Origin: JAWWPG01 sp963820035
GTDB lineage: Bacteria > Actinomycetota > Actinomycetes > Propionibacteriales > Nocardioidaceae
Length of the DNA stretch: 64,000 bases
Assembly: GCA_963820035.1 (NCBI GenBank)
Contig: CAWFYK010000002.1
Span: 1,178,001 to 1,242,000, forward strand
Direction: 5' to 3'
The translations under genes were made by a program, and so were the position numbers. The notes below the pieces were generated by a model. It saw only the letters and a program-made list of their open reading frames with translations. It searched no databases and was not told the origin of the DNA. Shown piece by piece: positions 53,879 through 63,281 of the stretch (position 1 is its first letter; every line of letters starts with the position of its first letter).

Positions 53879-55024
53879 ATGAACCTGGTCCGGACCCACC
53901 GTCTCGACTCGGCCCTGGTGCTGCTCGTGATGGTCGTGTTCGTCACCTCGCTGGGCGATCCGCTGCCCCACGTGCGCTACGGCAGCTCGATCGTGGCGAC
54001 CGCCGTGCTGGTGCTGCTGGCCCGCGGCTGGCGGCCACCGACGGCATCGGTGCTGAGCTTCGCGCTGATCGCCGTGGGCGGACACGTGATGCCCCAGATC
54101 ACCGGGCCGATGTTCGTGGCGATCCTGGTCTGCTTCGCGGTGGCGGGCACCCTGCCTCGGCGCAGCGCCGTAGCGGCCTGGGCCGTCGGCTGCGTCGCCC
54201 TGGCCCTCGCGATGGCCGGCAACCCCTACGTCCAAGGGCCCGGTGACGTCGCCCTCACCCTCACCTTCTGCACCATCATCTGGTCCGCAGGAGTCTTCGC
54301 CGCCGAACGCGCCCGGCAGGCCGACGTCGCCCATGCCCGCGCCGACCTGGTGGCACAGACCCGCGACCTCGACCTGGCCTCCGCAACCGCCCACGAGCGG
54401 GCCCGGATCGCCGGCGAGCTGCACGACATCGTCAGCCACGGCCTTTCCATCGTGATCCTGCAGACGGTGGCGGCCCGGCTGGCACTGGGCGACGAGCCCG
54501 CCCGCGGCGCCGAGGTGGACCGGCGGCTCGACGCGGTGGAGTCCACGGCACGGGCCGCCCTGGACGACATGCGCCGCCTGCTGGAGCTGCTGCGACCGAC
54601 CGCGGGTGACGCGGCCAATGACCAGGTCACCCCCAGTGTCGGCCTGGAGCAGGTTCCCGCCCTGATGGCGCAGGCGCAACAGGCGGGGCTGCCGATCGAG
54701 GCGTCGTACGACGTGCGCGGACCGGAGGTGTCACCCGGCCTGGACGCAGCCGCGTACCGGATTGTCCAGGAGGCGATCACGAACATCCTCAAGCACGCCC
54801 CCGGCGCCCGGGCGAAAGTCTGCATCCGCCGGTCCGAGAAGCAGCTGGAAGTGTCGGTGGACAACTCCGGAGGCCTGAGGGTCGACAGTCAGCCGACCGG
54901 TGCCGGCTACGGGCTGATCGGGATGCGGCAACGGGCCGAGCTGTACGGCGGCCACCTCGTCGCCGCACCGCACGAGGACGGGTTCCGGGTCAGCGCCCGC
55001 TTCCCGGTCGGCGGTCCGTCATGA
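53879..55024 (+). CDS. NarL-type sensor histidine kinase
   Basis: 381 aa. N-terminal ~135 residues form about five membrane helices without a large extracellular loop. HisKA_3 dimerisation box ARIAGELHDIVSHGLSIVI with the phospho-His, then an HATPase_c domain (AAYRIVQEAITNILKHAPGA N-box, GYGLIGMRQRAELYGG G-box). The lack of a loop suggests sensing within the membrane. Stop overlaps the response-regulator start (ATGA). Confidence 0.92.
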   Translation: MNLVRTHRLDSALVLLVMVVFVTSLGDPLPHVRYGSSIVATAVLVLLARGWRPPTASVLSFALIAVGGHVMPQITGPMFVAILVCFAVAGTLPRRSAVAAWAVGCVALALAMAGNPYVQGPGDVALTLTFCTIIWSAGVFAAERARQADVAHARADLVAQTRDLDLASATAHERARIAGELHDIVSHGLSIVILQTVAARLALGDEPARGAEVDRRLDAVESTARAALDDMRRLLELLRPTAGDAANDQVTPSVGLEQVPALMAQAQQAGLPIEASYDVRGPEVSPGLDAAAYRIVQEAITNILKHAPGARAKVCIRRSEKQLEVSVDNSGGLRVDSQPTGAGYGLIGMRQRAELYGGHLVAAPHEDGFRVSARFPVGGPS

Positions 55025-55686
55025 TCGAGGTGCTCGTCGCCGACGACCAGGCCCTGGTCCGCGACGGTTTCCGGGCGATCATCGACCGCGAACCCGACCT
55101 ACGCGTCCTCGCCGAGGCCGTCGACGGGCTCGAAGCTGTGGAGCTGAGCGCCAGGCTGCACCCGGCCGTGGTGCTGATGGACATCCGGATGCCACGACTC
55201 GACGGGCTCGAAGCGACCCGCCGGGTGCTCGCCCAGCCGCAACCGCCCCGGGTCCTGGTGCTGACCACCTTCGACCGCAACGACTGGGTCTACCAGGCGC
55301 TGCGGGCAGGGGCCAGCGGGTTCCTGCTCAAGGACGTCCGAGGAAGTCAGCTCACCGACGCCATCCGCACCGTCGCGGCCGGTGAGGCGATGCTGGCGCC
55401 CACGATCACCGGCCGCTTCATCGAGAGCTACCTGACCCGCAACGGCATTCCCGAACCGGATCCGCGCGCGAGCATGCTCAGCGACCGGGAGCGCGAGGTG
55501 CTGCGCCGGATCGCACTGGGCCAGTCGAATGCCGAGATCGCCCAGCAGATGTTCCTGGGACTGTCCACGATCAAGACCTACGTCAACCGCCTGCTGACCA
55601 AGCTCGACCTGAGGGACCGCACCCAGGCTGCAGTCTTCGCCTACGAGCACGGGGTGGTGCGCCCCGGGCACGCCCAAGACGGCTGA
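55021..55686 (+). CDS. NarL/FixJ-type response regulator
   Basis: 221 aa. Receiver with acidic pocket VADDQALVRD, phospho-acceptor Asp54 in VVLMDIRMP and LLKDV with the conserved Lys, then a LuxR-type HTH (SDREREVLRRIALGQSNAEI, STIKTYVNRLLTKL). Forms a complete two-component pair with the overlapping kinase. Likely targets include the divergent membrane gene. Confidence 0.93.
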   Translation: MIEVLVADDQALVRDGFRAIIDREPDLRVLAEAVDGLEAVELSARLHPAVVLMDIRMPRLDGLEATRRVLAQPQPPRVLVLTTFDRNDWVYQALRAGASGFLLKDVRGSQLTDAIRTVAAGEAMLAPTITGRFIESYLTRNGIPEPDPRASMLSDREREVLRRIALGQSNAEIAQQMFLGLSTIKTYVNRLLTKLDLRDRTQAAVFAYEHGVVRPGHAQDG

Positions 55687-56137
55687 GAGCCCGTCATCTG
55701 TGCGTATGCCGGGCCCGCTGAGCGCACTGCGAGCGGCTGCTGCCTCGGCGACCCCAAGCCGACCAGGGTCTTCGCGACCGTAGCCACCGGCGCCACGCAC
55801 CGCAGGCCATAGATGACTCGGCTCGCTTTTCGCGGCCTACAACCGCGATAACACCAGTGCGATCACCCACTACCGCAGCGGGTCCCCGGGTTGAAGTGCT
55901 GGAGCCCCTCCTGGCAGGGCCAAACGCAAGCGTCCAACCGTCCGATGTGGATCCCGTACTGGTTACGCTCCGCGTGACGATCCCGCACTGGTCACGCTCC
56001 GCGTGACGATCCCCTTGCGGTGACTCCTTGGATCCACATCGACTGCCGCTGCCCGCCATACCGAGTTCGTCATAGTCGCCATCGACTCACTGGGACACGC
56101 AAAGGCGGGTCGCGCGCTCCTCGCCTCTGTTCCGTGG
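55687..56137. other. Gene-free stretch with tandem repeat
   Basis: Holds the 29-bp tandem repeat at 55951-56008; the remainder shows no supportable coding. Lies at the 3' side of a decayed recombinase. Confidence 0.4.
55951..56008. repeat. Two tandem 29-bp REP-like units
   Basis: Units ATCCCGTACTGGTTACGCTC... and ATCCCGCACTGGTCACGCTC... each end CGCGTGACG. The core GTCACGC TCC GCGTGAC is a perfect 7-bp hairpin in unit two. A third, inverted unit lies at 35182-35210, and the phrase ATCCCGCACTGG also occurs near 19.6 kb. Confidence 0.6.
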
Positions 56138-57159
56138 TCACAGGCCGAGGTCGCTGCTGGTGGTGGTGGCCAGGGCCACGAGGGGGCGGATGTAGCGGTT
56201 GACGAGGACGGAGATGTCTTGGTGTCGGGTCTGGGCGGCGATCCGGTGCAGCGGGACACCGGCCAGCGCGGCCGTGGTGGCGTTGCCGGCGCGTAGCGAG
56301 TGGGCGGTGATCCGGATGCCGTCGAGCCCGGCGGCCTGAGCCCGGGTGCGGAGCATCCGGGCGATCGCGGTCCCCGACATCGGGTCGAGGCTCACCGACC
56401 GGGCGGTGACACGGGTGAACAGTGGTCCTGGCGTTTCTCCGCGGACGGTCCGCCAGCCTGCCAGCGCGGCGACCGGGTCGGTGGACGTCGTGCCGGCCGT
56501 GGGCGACGGCGACGACCTGTCCGTGGCCGACTGGTCGGTCATCGACCGTCGTACGTACAGCAGCGGCCCGGCGGGTTTGTGCTCGACGTCGGCCAGGGTG
56601 ACGCGACCAGCTCGGAGCGGCGCATGGCGGAGGCGTAGCCGACCAAGATGACCGCGGCGTCGCGGATCCCGATCGGGGTGGAGGCGTCGATCGTGGTGAC
56701 GATGCGGCGGATGTCGTCGACGCCGAGCGGTCGGGCCAGCCGGCGCGGCGCGCGGCCGTAGCTACTACCCAGGCCCAGCCGCACCAACCGGACGGGCTCC
56801 GCGGCGACGGGATCGGCGGCGCCGCAGGTGCGGTGCACGTACCGGATCGCGGTGCAGGACAGGTCCAGGGTGGCCATTGCACGGCCGGTCTCGGCACGTT
56901 CTGTCAGGTACGCGCACAGCGCCAGCGGGTCGCCGGGCAGCGCCGGGATGCCGCGGGAGTCGCACCAGCGCTGCCACCCGGCCCAGGCGTTGCCGTTGAC
57001 GGTGCGGGTGGACTCGGCGCGGGACGCGCCGACCGCCGCGGTAATGCGGGCGAGGTCGGCGTCGGTGAGCCCGGACGGCAGGCCGGACAGAGACGTCTCG
57101 CCGGGTTCCGCGGGAGGGTGGTCGAGTGTGTCGGTAGGGAATGGGAGGGCCGCTGTCAC
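56138..57159 (-). pseudogene. Tyrosine recombinase remnant, copy 2
   Basis: Nearly full length. GTG start at 57159; SAM-like N-domain (VNGNAWAGWQRWCDSRGIPA, LALCAYLTERAETGRAM), catalytic-domain entry DAAVILVGYASAMRRSELVA with the first catalytic Arg, then a frameshift near 56595. Further shifts follow around 56510. The end is in frame again: ITAHSLRAGNATTAALAGVP with the HxxR box, and LVNRYIRPLVALA with the tyrosine. Two or three single-base changes would restore it. Confidence 0.78.
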
Positions 57160-57260
57160 TCAGTGTGGTCATGGCCGCGTTATGGCGGAGCGCATCACGG
57201 CTCCTGCGCCAGACCCTGGGTCGCCACCAGCCCGAGGACGGCGACGTCACAAAGGTCTGA
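57136..57260. repeat. ~124-bp imperfect direct repeat, recombinase-leader copy B
   Basis: Counterpart of 52583-52706; spans the copy 2 recombinase start and its upstream sequence. Both copies would encode a similar short peptide on the minus strand (MTSPS.G.WRP.. then AMTTL). Confidence 0.55.
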
Positions 57261-57745
57261 CGAAGACGGAGAGGTCGCGGTGTCGGGTCTGGGCGGCGAA
57301 CCGCTCGAGCGGGACGTCGGCGGAGGCGGCCGGGGTGGCCTGGCCGGCACGCGGTGAGTGTCCACGTATCCGTTCGGCGGGCAGGTCGGCGGACTGTACA
57401 CGGGTGTGGATAATCCTGGGTGATGGTGTTGTCGGTGACGGGCTCGCACTGTAACGCGCTGGAGGAGACGCCAGTGAACAGCGACCCGGGTTGGTGGCCA
57501 GACAGGGCGAGTCAGGCATGACCGGCAGCGACTGGGTCGGTGATGCAGTGGTTGCCATGGGCAAGGCTGACGATCTGGCCACATCCTTTCTGATCGGTAT
57601 TGGACCGGCGGCGCGTGAGGAGTACGCCGGAGGGCCTCCGCTCGACGTCGGCGAGGGTGAGGGCGGAGAGCCCGTCAGGGGGCAAGTCGCTGCCGTAACC
57701 CAGCAAGATGATGGCGGCATGCAGCGACGCGTCGGATGCCCGCCG
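57247..57745 (-). pseudogene. Tyrosine recombinase remnant, copy 3
   Basis: Only the catalytic half, in several frames: LHAAIILLGYGSDLPPDGLS and LTLADVERRPSGVLL, then RIRGHSPRAGQATPAASADV (HxxR box with Leu to Pro change) and QTRHRDLSVFV. The tyrosine end is lost where copy 2's leader begins. It lies in tandem behind copy 2. Confidence 0.65.
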
Positions 57746-58029
57746 CCGATGGGCGCCCGACTCTTAGAGCAGCATCATGCACGTGATCCGGACGTCCACT
57801 CGTGGCTGGAATGACGCACCTGCCCGCCGCACGAGCTGACCGGCACCCCGGGTTGTGGGTTGTGGTCTGCGTCGAATGGCGCTTATTGCGATCCGCCAGC
57901 GACCTCCACGTCGCTCGCGTGATGAACGCCCAGGGGACCCCTCAACGTCGAGATTGCAAACTCTGCTACCTCTACCGCATCGTCCCGAGAGATGAACGGC
58001 GCTCCCTTCAGAGGCTTTGTTTCCGGGTC

Positions 58030-58338
58030 TCAAGAGACCCGATAGTTCGGATAGTCGCCCGGTTTAAGGTCGGGCACACCCCAACCCATTTCGAGTAGCA
58101 GTGTCCGTTGCTTAGGCGATAGATCGGCGGTTCCGCCGTCCACTTGTGGTCCCGAGCACTCTCCCCACAGCACCTGTCCAGTTCGAACGAACTGCACGTA
58201 CTTGGACTCGTCGGACGCTGGGCCGATGAAGATTACGTCCCGATCCTCTAAACCAAGGATGGCATCAACGAGGCAGCCCACCACTTTGCTCCACAAGGAC
58301 TCGTTGTTGATTGCGGGTGCATACGTATTCCGTTGCAT
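58030..58338 (-). CDS. TY-Chap-like (YbjN-type) small protein
   Basis: 102 aa from ATG 58338. NNESLWSKVVGCLVDAILGL, DRDVIFIGPASDESKYVQFV and GWGVPDLKPGDYPNY fit the N-terminal TY-Chap fold, a tyrosine-type chaperone-like domain of actinobacterial secretion and conflict systems. The length is near one domain. Upstream codons continue into a recombinase remnant, so the natural start may be gone. Confidence 0.5.
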   Translation of the reverse strand: MQRNTYAPAINNESLWSKVVGCLVDAILGLEDRDVIFIGPASDESKYVQFVRTGQVLWGECSGPQVDGGTADLSPKQRTLLLEMGWGVPDLKPGDYPNYRVS

Positions 58339-58439
58339 TCGATGTCCGAGGTCCGCCAGCCACAAATCGCGCCAGATCAACGAACGGGCTGGAACCTCGC
58401 AGCACCCGTCCGGCTGCTGTGCTCGCCGGTCCGCGAGCC

Positions 58440-58830
58440 GCTCCTTGAGCCGATGACGGGCAACTGCGGCTGTCCGACCGACGACCCGAATCTGTCGGAC
58501 TCTGCCGTCATGGTCGCGGATGGGTCTCGGCGACCATGCTGCGGCCGCGGCGACGGAGCTTGATCGACCCGTTGGCCCCGATCGGAGAATTGGGCCGAGC
58601 CATCTCAACGACCGAGCGCAGGATGCCTCAGCGTCGGCCCGCTCCATCCGCGCCAGCCACGCGTCGATCTCGCTGACGCGGAATCGCAGTTCACGGCCAA
58701 CCCAGAATCCGCGGGATCCGCGGCCCTGGCTGCGCAGGTGAAGATGCTGCGCGCTGACAGTCAGACAATCGGCCAGCTTCGACAGGGTGAGTGCAGGCTC
58801 GAACGAGCCACGGTTCTCGGCCGGAGTCGG
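58440..58830 (-). pseudogene. Excisionase plus integrase N-terminus remnant
   Basis: Minus strand from about 58830: FEPALTLSKLADCLTVSAQH, GRGSRGFWVGRELRFRVSEI, DAWLARMERADA, an excisionase/MerR-like HTH_17 domain. Next an ATG near 58602 starts an integrase (MARPNSPIGANGSIKLRRRG), stops after ~31 codons, then another frame gives RDHDGRVRQIRVVGRTAAVA and RHRLKERLADRR, the arm-binding domain. This xis-int order is typical of actinomycete integrative elements; everything downstream is missing. Confidence 0.65.
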
Positions 58831-58998
58831 CCCCCGCTTCGCAAGCCGAGCACGTCTATCCAGCGCCGCGAAGGTGACCTAGGTCCCCCGGTGGCAGGGA
58901 ATCTGCCGCTGTCCACGAGGGTACAGAAATGGTCTGATGGGGGTATCCGGTCGCCACGCCGCGCAGTGCAGCAAAGGGCCGCACAGCGAAGGACGCCC

Positions 58999-60312
58999 AT
59001 GACACTCGAGCATCTTGAGATCCTGCCGCGCGCGTTTGTCAAGGACGACGCCATCCTGATCGAGAACCTACAGGTGACCTCGCCCGAGGCGGTTCGAACG
59101 GCACATGCGTTCGAGGAGCGAACTCATCAAGTGGACGTGGGGGACCATGTCGCGATGCTGATCGACATCGGGGGCAAGGCAGTTGCCATCGGCAGCAGCA
59201 CGGTCGATGTCGATGAGATCAAACGGAGCCTCGACCTCTTCACGTCGAACGTGGCAGCATCGGCGAAGACCTCGGTTGCGGACCTTCGACTTGCCGTCGA
59301 CAAGGCGACCGATTCTGACACCGGCACCATCGCTCGGAGCGTGTCCCAGTCGCTGCAGGCCCTCACCCGCGACATCGACCACATCGTCGAAGGCGAGGAG
59401 TCCCCAATCCGGGTCGCGATCGGACAGACGGTGAAGAACGTCACCGACAAGGTCCTTGGAGAGGTGCAGCGGTCATTGTCGGCACACCAAGCGGAGGTGC
59501 ATCGGGTGCTGTCCACCGACTCTCCCGACAGCCCCTTCAACACGCTCAAACTGGATCTGCTGCGCGGCGAGCGCGAGACCAGGGAAGACATCAAGGCGAA
59601 CCTGAACGAGATCAAGACGCTGGTCCAAGTCGCCAAGGAACACCGGGCCACCATGGCCAAGACCGCCATCAAAGGACTGGACTACGAGGACGCGGTCGTC
59701 GCATCCCTTATCGACCTCGGCCACGGAGCCGGGGACAGCGTCGAGGCCACTGGGTCAAGCGTCGGCTCGATGCCCCGATGCAAGAAGGGTGATGCGGTGA
59801 TCACCCTCGCCCAGACGAACACCCGGGGCCACACCATCAAGGTGGCAGTCGAAGCCAAGGACACCGCTTTGAGCTGCGAACAGTGGCGGACCGAGCTCGA
59901 GGCCGCCCGGCGCAACCGCGAGGCAACAGCTGCCATCGGAGTCGCCAGGCTCCCAGAACAGGTCCCCGGACACCAACACGTCTTCATCCTCGACCCACTC
60001 CACATCGTCGTAGCCTTCGACCCCACCGAGGACGACGAGGCCGTGCTCTACGCCGTCTACCACCTGGTACGGGCACAGGCGACGGCGCTGGTGCTAGACG
60101 GCGCGGAGCAGGAGTTCGACGTCACAGCCCTCCAACAGAACCTGTCCAAGGCCACTGACCTACTCGACGACTTCGAGAAGGTCGACCGCGCCGTCATCGG
60201 CGCACGTCGCCAACTTGACGACATCGAGAAGGCCGGCAAGAAACTCCACGCCAACCTTGCAACCACACTCGCAGGGGCCACCAGGATCCTGGAGACAAAC
60301 CTCGACAGATGA
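58999..60312 (+). CDS. Coiled-coil protein with PD-(D/E)XK-like nuclease domain
   Basis: 437 aa from ATG 58999. Residues ~70-225 are helical and probably coiled coil (IKRSLDLFTSNVAASAKTSV, REDIKANLNEIKTLVQVAKE). From ~226 a restriction-endonuclease-like core: YEDAVV (Glu230), KKGDAVITL (Asp265), KVAVEAKD (Glu285, Lys287), then a helix with WRTELEAARRNREATAAIGV. Residues ~325-437 add a helical cap. The D-E-x-K spacing fits a PD-(D/E)XK active site. No family name recognised. It sits between a decayed integrative element and a TA locus, a usual setting for defence genes, but no methylase or helicase partner is present. Confidence 0.65.
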   Translation: MTLEHLEILPRAFVKDDAILIENLQVTSPEAVRTAHAFEERTHQVDVGDHVAMLIDIGGKAVAIGSSTVDVDEIKRSLDLFTSNVAASAKTSVADLRLAVDKATDSDTGTIARSVSQSLQALTRDIDHIVEGEESPIRVAIGQTVKNVTDKVLGEVQRSLSAHQAEVHRVLSTDSPDSPFNTLKLDLLRGERETREDIKANLNEIKTLVQVAKEHRATMAKTAIKGLDYEDAVVASLIDLGHGAGDSVEATGSSVGSMPRCKKGDAVITLAQTNTRGHTIKVAVEAKDTALSCEQWRTELEAARRNREATAAIGVARLPEQVPGHQHVFILDPLHIVVAFDPTEDDEAVLYAVYHLVRAQATALVLDGAEQEFDVTALQQNLSKATDLLDDFEKVDRAVIGARRQLDDIEKAGKKLHANLATTLAGATRILETNLDR

Positions 60313-60530
60313 TCAGACCAACTCGCGCTACGTCCCCAACCTGAGCAGATCCGGATGGAGGCGCGGAGCATGCGGGCGACGACGGTGCCGGCCAGCGGTT
60401 CGCAGCCGACCGATCGAGGAGTGGGTTCTGGTGAAAGGAGGTCCTGGCGTGCCACTGCGGACGGCGCGCCAGCAGGCTAGGGCCGCGACCGGGTCTGATG
60501 GCGTGTCGGAGCCGCGGGCTACCTGAGGGC

Positions 60531-60755
60531 ATGGTTGACCCCGTCTTGGTTGAGCAGGCCACCAGGCTGTCCGTCGATGAGCGCCTTGAGCTCATCGGCA
60601 CTTTCTGGGACAGCATTGACCACTCGACGCGGCCGGTGTCGCCCGCGGTTACGGCACTGATTGAGGAGCGCGTCGCCGAGGCACGGGCGAACCCGCTGGA
60701 CGGCCGGTCCTGGAGTGAGGTCCGTCAAGGCCTTCGCCGCGATCCCGGCCGTTGA
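60531..60755 (+). CDS. Addiction-module antitoxin (RelB/StbD-like, short helical)
   Basis: 74 aa. LSVDERLELIGTFWDSID and LIEERVAEARANPLDGRSWS are the pattern of the unstable 'addiction module component' antitoxins paired with RelE/ParE toxins. The stop overlaps the toxin start TTG. Its toxin is truncated, so the locus is now antitoxin-only. Confidence 0.8.
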   Translation: MVDPVLVEQATRLSVDERLELIGTFWDSIDHSTRPVSPAVTALIEERVAEARANPLDGRSWSEVRQGLRRDPGR

Positions 60756-60880
60756 CATACACGGTTCATGTCCGCGCTGCCGCTGAGCGCGACATGGAGC
60801 GTGCCTGTGATTGGTATGCCGTCGAGGCGCCCGGGTTCGTCGAACGTTTTGTGGAGGAGCTCGACCACGCCGGGGGTGTC
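60752..60880 (+). pseudogene. RelE/ParE toxin cut by IS3
   Basis: TTG start then TYTVHVRAAAERDMERACDW and APGFVERFVEELDHA, the N-terminal half of a RelE/ParE-family toxin. At about 60880 the sequence changes to an IS3-type end (GTCAGATTGAACCGTGTGG). Confidence 0.75.
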
Positions 60881-60924
60881 AGATTGAACCGTGTGGTTCC
60901 CCCCAAATCGTGGAGGGTTTCTCT

Positions 60925-61345
60925 ATGCGGCTTCCCGGTCGGGGGCCGTGGTGTTTTCGTAGTTGATGGGGCTCATCATGGCAGCCGAGCTGTGTCGGCG
61001 TTGATGGTTGTAGAACCCGTAGCACCAGTCCAGCACAACGGCTTGGGCTTGGCGGGTGTTGGCGAAGTCGTGTCGTGACAGGACTTCCCACTCCAGCGAG
61101 GAGAAGAACGCCTCGGCGGCGGCGTTGTCGAAGTCAGCTACGGTCCCGATCGACGGGCGGGCGCCGATCTCCCCCAGTCGTTCGGTGAAGCGCACGGAGG
61201 TGAATTGCGACCCCGCGTCGGAGTGCGTGACCAGCCCGATCAGGTGGTGGCCGCCGCGGGAGCATCGGGCCATCTCGAGGGCGTCCAGCACCATCTCGGT
61301 CTTCATGTTCGCAGCGACCCGCCACCCCACGATGCGCCGGCTGAA
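60925..61345 (-). pseudogene. IS3-family OrfB C-terminal fragment
   Basis: RRIVGWRVAANMKTEMVLDA, THSDAGSQFTSVRF with the second catalytic Asp, and NAAAEAFFSSLEWE with the Glu of the DDE triad; ends NHQRRHSS and PINYENT. The first third of OrfB and all of OrfA are missing. Comparison with the IS3 piece at 51.3 kb suggests a different IS3 subgroup, not its other half. Confidence 0.8.
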
Positions 61346-61716
61346 GTGGATACGGCCGGGGCCGGTCTTGCCTTCGGCGGTAGCTCCTGATCAGGCCAGC
61401 TCCTCCAACCGGGCCGGGCCGGTGACCACGAGCGGACAGGTCGCAACAAGGCACAAAGCCAGTCATTCCGGGGGTCACACTCGCGGTCACCAACCACAGC
61501 CCAGCACCTTCAGGCTGCGTTGGCGATCCTCACAGTCATTCCGCGAGCGACACTGCCATCGGTGACACGGCGAGGGATGCGAACGTCAGTATCCGGACAT
61601 CGATTGGGTGCGCCAGCGGCATCTTGTCGACGCGGGACCGCGCATCCTCAGACCGGCGACTAGGTCGCGGCGTGCGGCCTTCGTGCAAGGCGGACCTTCG
61701 GGTGGGAGCATCGGGT

Positions 61717-63141
61717 ATGCGCGAGGTTCGCATCGACCCGGTATTGCTGGAACGGCTGGCACGACTTCTGGACCCGGAGCGGGCTGGGCGGCTCAAGAGC
61801 AACGTGGTCCTCGCACGGCGCATCCTGGAGGGTCGGGTCGTGTGGAACGTGAACGCGACGGCCTCCGGTGGAGGGGTCGCGGAGATGCTCACGACGCTGT
61901 TGGCCTACAGCCGCGGGGCAGGTGTCGACACGCGTTGGCTGGTCCTGGAGGGGAACCCGTGGTTCTTCCGGATCACCAAGCGACTGCACAACTTCCTGCA
62001 CGGGGCGCCCGGTGACGGTGGCCCACTGGGTGACGCGGAGCGAGAGGAGTATGAGTCGGTCCTCGGCGGCAACCTCGACAACATGAAGTCACGGGTGCGG
62101 GCGGGGGACATCGTGCTGCTGCACGATCCGCAGGCAGCAGGGCTGGCTGAGGGACTGCGTGCGGCGGGCGCTCATGTTGTGTGGCGCTGCCACATCGGCC
62201 GGGACACACCGACCGAACTCACCGACGTCGGCTGGAACTTCTTGGAGCCCTACGTCAGTCAGGCGGATGCCACGATCTTCTCGCGCGAAGCCTACGGCCC
62301 CCGATGGTTGGATCGGCGACGCTCACGGATCATCCCTCCGTCGCTGGACCCGTTCAGCACCAAGAACGTCAAGCTGCCACCGGCCGATGTCGACGCGACG
62401 CTGCGCCATGCCGGCCTCGTGGCCAGGCCCGGAGAGCAGGGCAGTCTGGCCTTCGGCCGACGCGACGGCTCCACCGGCACCGTGCGGGGCCACGGCAACC
62501 TCGTCGTCGCCGGCGACATGGTGCCGGGCGACGTGCGCGTGGTGGTACAGATCAGCCGTTGGGACCGGCTCAAGGACATGGCCGGGGTGTTGACCGCCTT
62601 CGCCACCGGCCTGTCCAGACTGCCGGACGATACGCACCTGATGCTGGTGGGGCCCGATGTGTTGGGGGTGAGCGACGACCCCGAGGGCGCCGAAGTGCTC
62701 TTCGAGTGCGTCGACCTGTGGAAGACGCTGCCGACTCAGGCGAGACAACGCGTGCATCTGATCTCGTTGCCGATGGACGACGTGGACGAGAACGCCCACC
62801 TCGTCAACGCCCTGCAGCGGCACGCCACGGTCGTCGTGCAGAAGAGCCTCGTCGAGGGCTTCGGGCTGACGGTGACCGAGCCGATGTGGAAGAACCGTCC
62901 GGTCGTCGCCTCCGCCGTCGGTGGCATCCAGGACCAGATCGTCGACTGGGAGAGTGGCCTGATGCTAGCCGACCCAGCCGACCTGGGCGGCTTCACGGAT
63001 CTGATCGCCACCGTGCTCGAAGATGACAACCTCGCACATCGGCTGGGTGACGCCGCCGGCAAGAGGGTGCGCGACCAATACCTCGGCGACCGGCACCTGA
63101 TCCAATACGCGGAACTATTCAACCAGCTACTGAGGGAGTAG
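61717..63141 (+). CDS. Trehalose-synthase-like GT4 glycosyltransferase
   Basis: 474 aa from ATG 61717. NVNATASGGGVAEMLTTLLA near residue 50, NPWFFRITKRLHNFLHG, DIVLLHDPQA and VWRCHIGRDTP match TreT-type trehalose synthases and related GT4 enzymes. C-terminal GT-B half has VVVQISRWDRLKDMAGVL, VVVQKSLVEGFGLTVTEPMW (E-x7-E motif) and VVASAVGGIQDQIVD. TreT joins NDP-glucose and glucose to trehalose; this protein is somewhat longer and could use another acceptor. Monocistronic between IS remnants. Confidence 0.85.
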   Translation: MREVRIDPVLLERLARLLDPERAGRLKSNVVLARRILEGRVVWNVNATASGGGVAEMLTTLLAYSRGAGVDTRWLVLEGNPWFFRITKRLHNFLHGAPGDGGPLGDAEREEYESVLGGNLDNMKSRVRAGDIVLLHDPQAAGLAEGLRAAGAHVVWRCHIGRDTPTELTDVGWNFLEPYVSQADATIFSREAYGPRWLDRRRSRIIPPSLDPFSTKNVKLPPADVDATLRHAGLVARPGEQGSLAFGRRDGSTGTVRGHGNLVVAGDMVPGDVRVVVQISRWDRLKDMAGVLTAFATGLSRLPDDTHLMLVGPDVLGVSDDPEGAEVLFECVDLWKTLPTQARQRVHLISLPMDDVDENAHLVNALQRHATVVVQKSLVEGFGLTVTEPMWKNRPVVASAVGGIQDQIVDWESGLMLADPADLGGFTDLIATVLEDDNLAHRLGDAAGKRVRDQYLGDRHLIQYAELFNQLLRE

Positions 63142-63281
63142 CCCCGGTTCCAGCCGTAGCCTGACGAACCCCACCGCGAGACCTATGACCTCACATATCG
63201 GACCGCCCGCGTCATTCCGCCATCGACTCACCTGGGCCAGAGCCGTGTTGGCTTCATCCGAGAATCCACTCAGCGTTGAGA

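Noticed and set aside
55951..56008. CRISPR-like repeat
   Set aside because: Only two adjacent 29-bp units with no spacers, and no cas genes in the window.
51264..61345. The two IS3 pieces (51.3 and 60.9 kb) as halves of one element
   Set aside because: The pieces are on opposite strands and the flanking OrfB segments look like different IS3 subgroups.
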